From the NCBI GenBank assembly GCA_050948905.1, contig JBMNES010000001.1, positions 1,550,001 to 1,614,000 on the forward strand: 64,000 bases of DNA. The letters run 5' to 3'. This document shows, one piece after another, positions 59,590 to 64,000 of the stretch. The notes under the pieces were generated by a model. It made no database searches. It was not told where the DNA came from and worked only from the letters and a program-made list of their open reading frames with translations. Source of the stretch: DTKD01 sp050948905 (GTDB lineage: Bacteria; Armatimonadota; UBA5829). Each line of letters opens with the position of its first letter. Positions within the stretch are counted from its first letter, which is position 1. A program made the translations under genes and the position numbers.

Positions 59590-60699
59590 ATGGCTCAGTT
59601 GGCAGAAGAAAAACGGCAGGTGGGCGCACATCAGTTTGCAGGCTTGAGGGTCTGTATGGTTGCGCCGTATTTGCCGAAAAAGGGTGGGGTGACTATTCAG
59701 ACGCATCTGATGGTCGATAGCCTGGAGCGTGAGGGCGCGGAGGTGATGCGGGTCGATACTTACATCCACTCCATCAGCCACAAGATGCTCCTGCCACTGC
59801 GAATAATTCTGCAGGCTATTTTTACGGCGATTCGGTTTATGCGGGTCGCGCCAAAGTGCGACATAGTGCACATCCAGGCCTGCTCGTGGTGGGGTTTTCT
59901 GCCCGTGATGGTGGTTGCGCCACTAAACAAATGGTTCTTCAAAAAACGTTTGGTCATAAGCTTTCACGGCGGCAGAGGCCACGTATGGTTGAAGAGACAC
60001 AATAAACTCGCTAAGCGCTATATGCGGATGGCTGACCAGTTGGTGGTGGTGTCGCCGAGGTTGAAAAAAGCATTCGCGGAGTATGACATCGATTCCGAGG
60101 TGCTGTGGAACCTGGTGGATGTGGACAGGTTCCAATATCGCGAGAGGACGAACATAAAGCCCGACATCGTGTGGATTCGGACGTTTTCGGGTGTGTATGA
60201 TCCGCTGACCGCAATAAGAGTGTTCGCGAAAGTCAAAGAAGAGGTTCCGGAGGCCACTATCACGTTTATCGGCGATGGGCCATTAAAGCCGCAGATGGAC
60301 AGCTTAATACAACAACTAGGGTTGTCAGATGTGAATTATACAGGCCGATTGCCCAACAGCGAAGTTCCGGCGATATATGATCGGACGGATATATTCTTAA
60401 ATACATCTCGAAATGATGGGTTGCCCACAGCTCTGTTGGAGGCTTCGGCGGCGGGGTTTCCTATAGTGACCACTGCAGTGGGAGGCATACCCGATATGAT
60501 GGAAAACGGCAAAGAAGGGGTTATCGTTGACGCAGGTGATGTCGATGCCCTTGCACGTGAGGTAGTGTCTCTGATCCGCGACCCGAAAAGAGCGCACGCA
60601 CTAAGCGTTGCCGCGAGAAAGAATGCTGAAAAGTACAGTTGGGAACGTTGCGCGAAAGATCTGGCGGTGTATTACCAACTTGGCCAGAGGAATGCATGA
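59590..60699 (+). CDS. Glycosyltransferase family 4
   Basis: The 369-residue protein has 'RVCMVAPYLPKKGGVTIQTHLMVDSLEREGAEV', 'CDIVHIQACSWWGFLPVMVVAPLNKW', 'RLVISFHGGRGHVWLKRHNKLAKRYM' and the donor site 'LNTSRNDGLPTALLEASAAGFPIVTTAVGGIPDMMENGKEG'. Residues about 60-95 and 110-125 are hydrophobic, suggesting membrane contact. ATG 59590 has AGGA upstream. Its stop overlaps the next ATG (ATGA). Confidence 0.9.
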   Translation: MAQLAEEKRQVGAHQFAGLRVCMVAPYLPKKGGVTIQTHLMVDSLEREGAEVMRVDTYIHSISHKMLLPLRIILQAIFTAIRFMRVAPKCDIVHIQACSWWGFLPVMVVAPLNKWFFKKRLVISFHGGRGHVWLKRHNKLAKRYMRMADQLVVVSPRLKKAFAEYDIDSEVLWNLVDVDRFQYRERTNIKPDIVWIRTFSGVYDPLTAIRVFAKVKEEVPEATITFIGDGPLKPQMDSLIQQLGLSDVNYTGRLPNSEVPAIYDRTDIFLNTSRNDGLPTALLEASAAGFPIVTTAVGGIPDMMENGKEGVIVDAGDVDALAREVVSLIRDPKRAHALSVAARKNAEKYSWERCAKDLAVYYQLGQRNA

Positions 60700-61832
60700 G
60701 CAAACTCAGGTTCTGTTTGGCAGGAGAATACCCGGCAGATACAACCAAGATAGGTGGTGGGGTGCTTCACGTTATGTATCTACTCGGCGAGGCATTTGCC
60801 AGGCGGGACGATATAGACTTTCATATAGTATCGTCAACCAAAGGCTCGGATGCCACTAGAGTTGTGCAGAGACCCGGAGTTACTATTCACCATGTGGGAT
60901 GCAAAAAAGGGGCGTTTGTGCCGAATCTGCTGACGCAGCCTGCCAGGATCGCGCCCATTATACGCGAATTGAAACCCGATGTGATAAACAGCCATTCTTC
61001 CGTAACGACCGATGCTGCAATTATGGCAGGCAGCAAAGTGGTGCACACCATACACGGCATTATTGATAATGAGATTAAGCTAAAACAGGGCCGGGACAAG
61101 CTGGCTTCTATGCTTCAGGCGCGCTTGCAGCACAAGTCGATTTTGAACGCGGACGGGGTGTTATCCGTCGCCCAACACGGCCTGGATTATTATGGTCGAT
61201 GGATAAAATCTCCAAGCGCGGTTGTTAACGTGCCTATTGAAGATATATTCTGGTCGGTGCCGGACATGCAGCCGTGCAAGGGGATTTTATTTGCCGGTGC
61301 TGTTAACAAACGAAAAAACCTGCAAGCTCTTGTCACGGCTATGCCGATAATACTGAGTAAGCACCCGCAAGCCGTCTTATATGTGTGCGGCGGCATAAGC
61401 GACAAGGCTTACAAAAAGGAAATAGACGGTTTCATTAAGAGCAAAAACATCGATGAATCCGTAAAATTTCTCGGAGTCGTCAGCCGCAACAAGCTTGTGG
61501 AGTTACTTGAGGAGTGCGTGGCGCTGTCGTTGCCGTCGTATCAGGAGACCTCGCCTGGTGTCATTTGCCAGGCTATGGCGGCAGGACGCGTGCCTGTGGC
61601 CTCTCCGGTTGGCGGTGTTCCGGAGATGATTGAGGATGGTGTCACAGGGTTTTTGGTGGACGCCGACGACTCACAGTTGCTTGCGCAAAGAATAATCGAA
61701 CTGATGGATAATTTCGATATGGCCGCCAAAATGGGGACTGCGGCCAGAGAAGTTGCAAAGACTCGCTACAATGCGGGCGATGTCGCAAACAGCATTATCG
61801 AGTTTTGCACATCGCTCATAACGCCTGGATAA
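60696..61832 (+). CDS. Glycosyltransferase family 4, related to the 46-50 kb tandem series
   Basis: The 378-residue protein has 'FCLAGEYPADTTKIGGGVLHVMYLLGEAFARRDDIDFHIV', 'VINSHSSVTTDAAIMAGSKVVHTIHGIIDNE', 'NVPIEDIFWSV', 'GILFAGAVNKRKNLQALVTAMPIIL', 'LPSYQETSPGVICQAMAAGRVPVASPVGGVPEMIEDG'. The layout is that of the three tandem paralogues at 46596-50033, so it is a fourth, dispersed member. ATG 60696 overlaps the previous stop; longer in-frame starts lie inside the upstream gene. Confidence 0.9.
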   Translation: MSKLRFCLAGEYPADTTKIGGGVLHVMYLLGEAFARRDDIDFHIVSSTKGSDATRVVQRPGVTIHHVGCKKGAFVPNLLTQPARIAPIIRELKPDVINSHSSVTTDAAIMAGSKVVHTIHGIIDNEIKLKQGRDKLASMLQARLQHKSILNADGVLSVAQHGLDYYGRWIKSPSAVVNVPIEDIFWSVPDMQPCKGILFAGAVNKRKNLQALVTAMPIILSKHPQAVLYVCGGISDKAYKKEIDGFIKSKNIDESVKFLGVVSRNKLVELLEECVALSLPSYQETSPGVICQAMAAGRVPVASPVGGVPEMIEDGVTGFLVDADDSQLLAQRIIELMDNFDMAAKMGTAAREVAKTRYNAGDVANSIIEFCTSLITPG

Positions 61833-61843
61833 TAGAGGATACT

Positions 61844-62488
61844 ATGGACTTCAAAGACGTCATACTCGGCAAAGATGCACTGATCGACGATGGTGTTAAA
61901 TTGGGCTATCGCACCGGCAGAAAGATCGCCGACCACACACTTCGCATCGGCGACAACGCGTGCATCAGGTTTGGCAGCGTGATCTACGGCGGTTCCACGA
62001 TCGGCAACAAATTCGCCACCGGTCATAACGTCACAATACGCGAAGAAAACCAGATCGGCGATAATTTCAACGTCTGGAACTGCACCACCATAGACTACGG
62101 CTGTAAGATCGGCAACAATATCAAGATCCACTGCAACTGCTACGTCGCGCAGTTTACCGTCATAGAGGACGACGCGTTTATGGCGCCGGGTGTAACTATA
62201 GCCAACGACATCCACCCGGGTTGTGAGTTCTCCGCCGAGTGTATGAAAGGCCCGCACATCGAAAAGGGCGTCCAAATCGGCGTTAACGTCACCATCCTGC
62301 CGTTTGTTCGAATCGGCGCACATTCAGTGATAGGGTCGGGGGCGGTGGTCACAAAGGATATTCCCGCAGGCTCAGTCGTCGTCGGCAACCCGGGCCGGGT
62401 GATTTGCAGCATACACGATCTCAAGTGTGAAACTGGCCTGACCGATGCCCCATACACTCACATACTCCTGCACGGAGAGGAAGGGTAG
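61844..62488 (+). CDS. Left-handed beta-helix acyltransferase (WbpD-like), copy 2
   Basis: The 214-residue hexapeptide-repeat protein has 'LRIGDNACIRFGSVIYGGSTIGNKFATGHNVTIREENQIGDNFNVWNCTTID', 'GVTIANDIHPGCEFSAECMKGPHIEKGVQIGVNVTILP', 'GSGAVVTKDIPAGSVVVGNPGRVI'. It is of the same type as 55688 but clearly diverged. ATG 61844 has AGAGGA 5 bases upstream, preferred over an upstream start that overlaps the glycosyltransferase. It is followed four bases later by a DegT gene, so the pair may make a second acylated amino sugar. Confidence 0.9.
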   Translation: MDFKDVILGKDALIDDGVKLGYRTGRKIADHTLRIGDNACIRFGSVIYGGSTIGNKFATGHNVTIREENQIGDNFNVWNCTTIDYGCKIGNNIKIHCNCYVAQFTVIEDDAFMAPGVTIANDIHPGCEFSAECMKGPHIEKGVQIGVNVTILPFVRIGAHSVIGSGAVVTKDIPAGSVVVGNPGRVICSIHDLKCETGLTDAPYTHILLHGEEG

Positions 62489-62492
62489 ATAA

Positions 62493-63593
62493 ATGGTTCC
62501 GCTCATCGATTTAAAGATTCAACACAGATCCATTGCCGCAGAAGTCGAGGCGGCAATCAAAAACGTCTGCGACAACACCGCCTTCATCCTCAGCGATGAG
62601 ATGAAGACATTCGAAGTGGAGTTTGCGGCGTATTGCGGCGCAAAACACGGAGTTGGTGTGGCAAACGGCACTGAGGCTCTGTTTTTGGCGCTGAAAGCTG
62701 TCGGGGTAAAGGACGGCGACGAGGTCATCGTTCCTGCCAACACCTTCATCGCAACCGCCGCTGCTGTCAGCCACGCAAACGCAATTCCGGTGTTTGTGGA
62801 CGTGGACCCGGAGACCTACTGCATCGACCCCGCGAAAATAAAGATGGCTATCACAGAGAAAACAAAGGCGATTCTGCCAGTGCATCTCTACGGACATCCT
62901 GCGGATATGGATGCTATAATGAGTATTGCTCGTGCAAACGGCCTTAAGGTAGTTGAGGATTGCGCGCAGGCTCATGGAACACTATATAAGGGGAAGTCGA
63001 TCGGTTCGATCGGCGATGCTGCCGGGTTCAGCTTCTATCCAAGCAAGACTCTTGGAGCTTATGGAGACGCTGGAATGGTGCTTACCAACAGCGACGAGGT
63101 CTGTGAGAACCTCAAACTGCTGCGTGACAACGGCCGCACGACCTGGTATGAGCACGCTATAATCGGTTACAACTCCCGGCTTGATGGAATCCAGGCCGCC
63201 GTTTTGCGTGTGAAACTAAAGTATCTCGACAAATGGGTGGAGGCTCGCAGGTCGCACGCACAGCAGTATGCTCAGTTGCTGGGAGACGTCAAGGGTCTGA
63301 GTCTGCCGATTGAGAAACCGAATATGAAGCACTCATACTACGTCTATGTTGTGCGGTTGGACAACCGTGACGAAGTGATGGCCCAGCTCAAAGAAAAGGG
63401 CTGCGGTTGTGGGATACACTATCCTGTTCCGCTTCATTTGCAGCCGGCATACGCCTTCTTGGGAGGCAAGGAAGGCGACCATCCTGTCTCGGAGAAGCTG
63501 GCAAAGCAGGTTCTGTCGATCCCGATGTACCCGGAATTGACGGCCGAGCAGGTAGCTGAAGCGGCGAGTATAATAAAAGAAGTATTAAAATAG
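62493..63593 (+). CDS. DegT/DnrJ/EryC1/StrS aminotransferase, copy 2
   Basis: The 366-residue PLP enzyme has 'VPLIDLKIQHRSIAAEVEAAIKNVCDNTAFILS', 'GVANGTEALFLALKAVGVKDGDEVIVPANTFIATAAAVSHANA', 'VVEDCAQAHGTLYKGKSIGSIGDAAGFSFYPSKTLGAYGDAGMV' (Schiff-base Lys in PSKT). It ends 'HYPVPLHLQPAYAFLGGKEGDHPVSEKLAKQVLSIPMYPEL'. The GAYGDAG form is common in QdtB/FdtB-like and WbpE-like members. ATG 62493 has GAGGAAGGG upstream. It pairs with the acyltransferase just before it. Confidence 0.93.
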   Translation: MVPLIDLKIQHRSIAAEVEAAIKNVCDNTAFILSDEMKTFEVEFAAYCGAKHGVGVANGTEALFLALKAVGVKDGDEVIVPANTFIATAAAVSHANAIPVFVDVDPETYCIDPAKIKMAITEKTKAILPVHLYGHPADMDAIMSIARANGLKVVEDCAQAHGTLYKGKSIGSIGDAAGFSFYPSKTLGAYGDAGMVLTNSDEVCENLKLLRDNGRTTWYEHAIIGYNSRLDGIQAAVLRVKLKYLDKWVEARRSHAQQYAQLLGDVKGLSLPIEKPNMKHSYYVYVVRLDNRDEVMAQLKEKGCGCGIHYPVPLHLQPAYAFLGGKEGDHPVSEKLAKQVLSIPMYPELTAEQVAEAASIIKEVLK

Positions 63594-63598
63594 CAAAG

Positions 63599-63624
63599 TG
63601 CGCCATATTGAACTGGTTGGCGCA
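63599..63624 (+). terminator. Hairpin after the second DegT gene
   Basis: TGCGCCA pairs with TGGCGCA (7 bp, 12-base loop) just after the stop at 63593. There is no T-run. It may separate the sugar-transferase gene from the genes before it. Confidence 0.35.
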
Positions 63625-63647
63625 TGTAATGGATGAGGTAGTAAGTA

Positions 63648-64000
63648 ATGCCGACAGCCCAGGAAAATAGTGTGGGCCAGGTATGTGAAGCGTTTCCGAT
63701 CAAGACTTACAAGTCTAAGCGGGTGCTGGATTTGGTGACGGCTTCTTTGGCGCTGCTGGTGGCCGCTCCGTTGGCTGCCGTCATCAGCCTGCTTATAAAG
63801 TTGTCGAGTCCGGGGCCGGTGTTGTTCAGGCAGATGCGAGTAGGCAGGGACGGCAAGCAGTTCATGTTCTATAAGTTCCGCAGCATGCGCGTCAACAACG
63901 ACGACTCCGAGCACAGGGAGTATATCAAGCTCTTTATAGAAGGCAACGAAGAAGAAATAAAGAAGCGCTATCCCGGCGAGAAGATTTACAAGCTGACCGG
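63648..64000 (+). CDS. Initiating sugar-phosphate transferase (bacterial sugar transferase family), partial
   Basis: 117 codons are visible before the right edge. A membrane helix (about 24-48, 'LDLVTASLALLVAAPLAAVISLLIK') is followed by the family signature 'LSSPGPVLFRQMRVGRDGKQFMFYKFRSMRV', shared by WbaP/WcaJ/PssY enzymes that load the first sugar-1-phosphate onto undecaprenyl phosphate. This is the short, monotopic catalytic type rather than the long five-helix WbaP form, because the catalytic domain starts at once. ATG 63648 has GAGG upstream. It starts repeat-unit synthesis for the whole locus. Confidence 0.92.
   Translation, partial: MPTAQENSVGQVCEAFPIKTYKSKRVLDLVTASLALLVAAPLAAVISLLIKLSSPGPVLFRQMRVGRDGKQFMFYKFRSMRVNNDDSEHREYIKLFIEGNEEEIKKRYPGEKIYKLT

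Overview
The window looks like chromosomal DNA of a bacterium, most likely an uncultured member of the Armatimonadota. This is inferred from two type IV pseudopilin-like proteins whose N-termini (FTLIELLVVIAIIAILAAIL followed by FPVFAR) are typical of that phylum, an exosortase with PEP-CTERM proteins, mid-range GC and Shine-Dalgarno-led genes. No rRNA or tRNA gene was seen, so the assignment is not proven.

Region 1 (1-16.7 kb) is mixed. It holds a phosphoesterase-like multihaem cytochrome cut by the left edge, a LolA-like protein, a Cys-rich secreted protein, a PQQ-type beta-propeller with a PEP-CTERM tail, sigma-54 (rpoN), a CCA-adding enzyme next to a translin-family protein, two pseudopilins, a FAD oxidoreductase, BON and STAS proteins, a DRE-TIM aldolase-like enzyme with a sensor-like tail, and a methyltransferase behind a leader terminator.

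Region 2 (17-23 kb) is a minus-strand run of five exported proteins of mostly unknown function (TPR, HExxH/Cys-rich, HEAT, STN-like, unknown). It is interrupted by two 380-bp copies of an inverted-repeat element carrying a broken RAYT-type transposase tail.

Region 3 (23-38.5 kb) is largely housekeeping: a double M16 protease, an HtrA protease, a polysaccharide deacetylase with a glycosyltransferase, a HAD hydrolase with phosphoketolase, an exported EEP-family phosphatase or nuclease, a repeat-rich gap, a Tat-exported Gfo/Idh/MocA oxidoreductase and Smc.

Region 4 (38.5-64 kb) is an exopolysaccharide locus, almost entirely on the plus strand with many 4-base or longer gene overlaps. It encodes a Wza-like export protein, a Wzc-like chain-length/BY-kinase protein, an exosortase-EpsI fusion, an O-antigen ligase-like polymerase, eight GT4-type glycosyltransferases counting the one at 27.8 kb outside the locus, an alpha/alpha-toroid protein, and sugar-nucleotide genes (2-epimerase, oxidoreductase, two acyltransferases, two DegT aminotransferases). 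It also has a CapK-like adenylate-forming enzyme, a methyltransferase and, at the right edge, the start of the initiating sugar-phosphate transferase.

The most interesting link is regulatory. Both genes with PEP-CTERM-type tails (4187-5422 and 38510-39352) have sigma-54 -24/-12 promoters with exact spacing. rpoN lies next to the first and the exosortase that should process both proteins is in the polysaccharide operon. The first pseudopilin gene also has a sigma-54 promoter. A dispersed hairpin family with compensated stem changes, a five-unit 32-bp hairpin array and an RpoN with a CxxC-x6-CxxC insert are further points.
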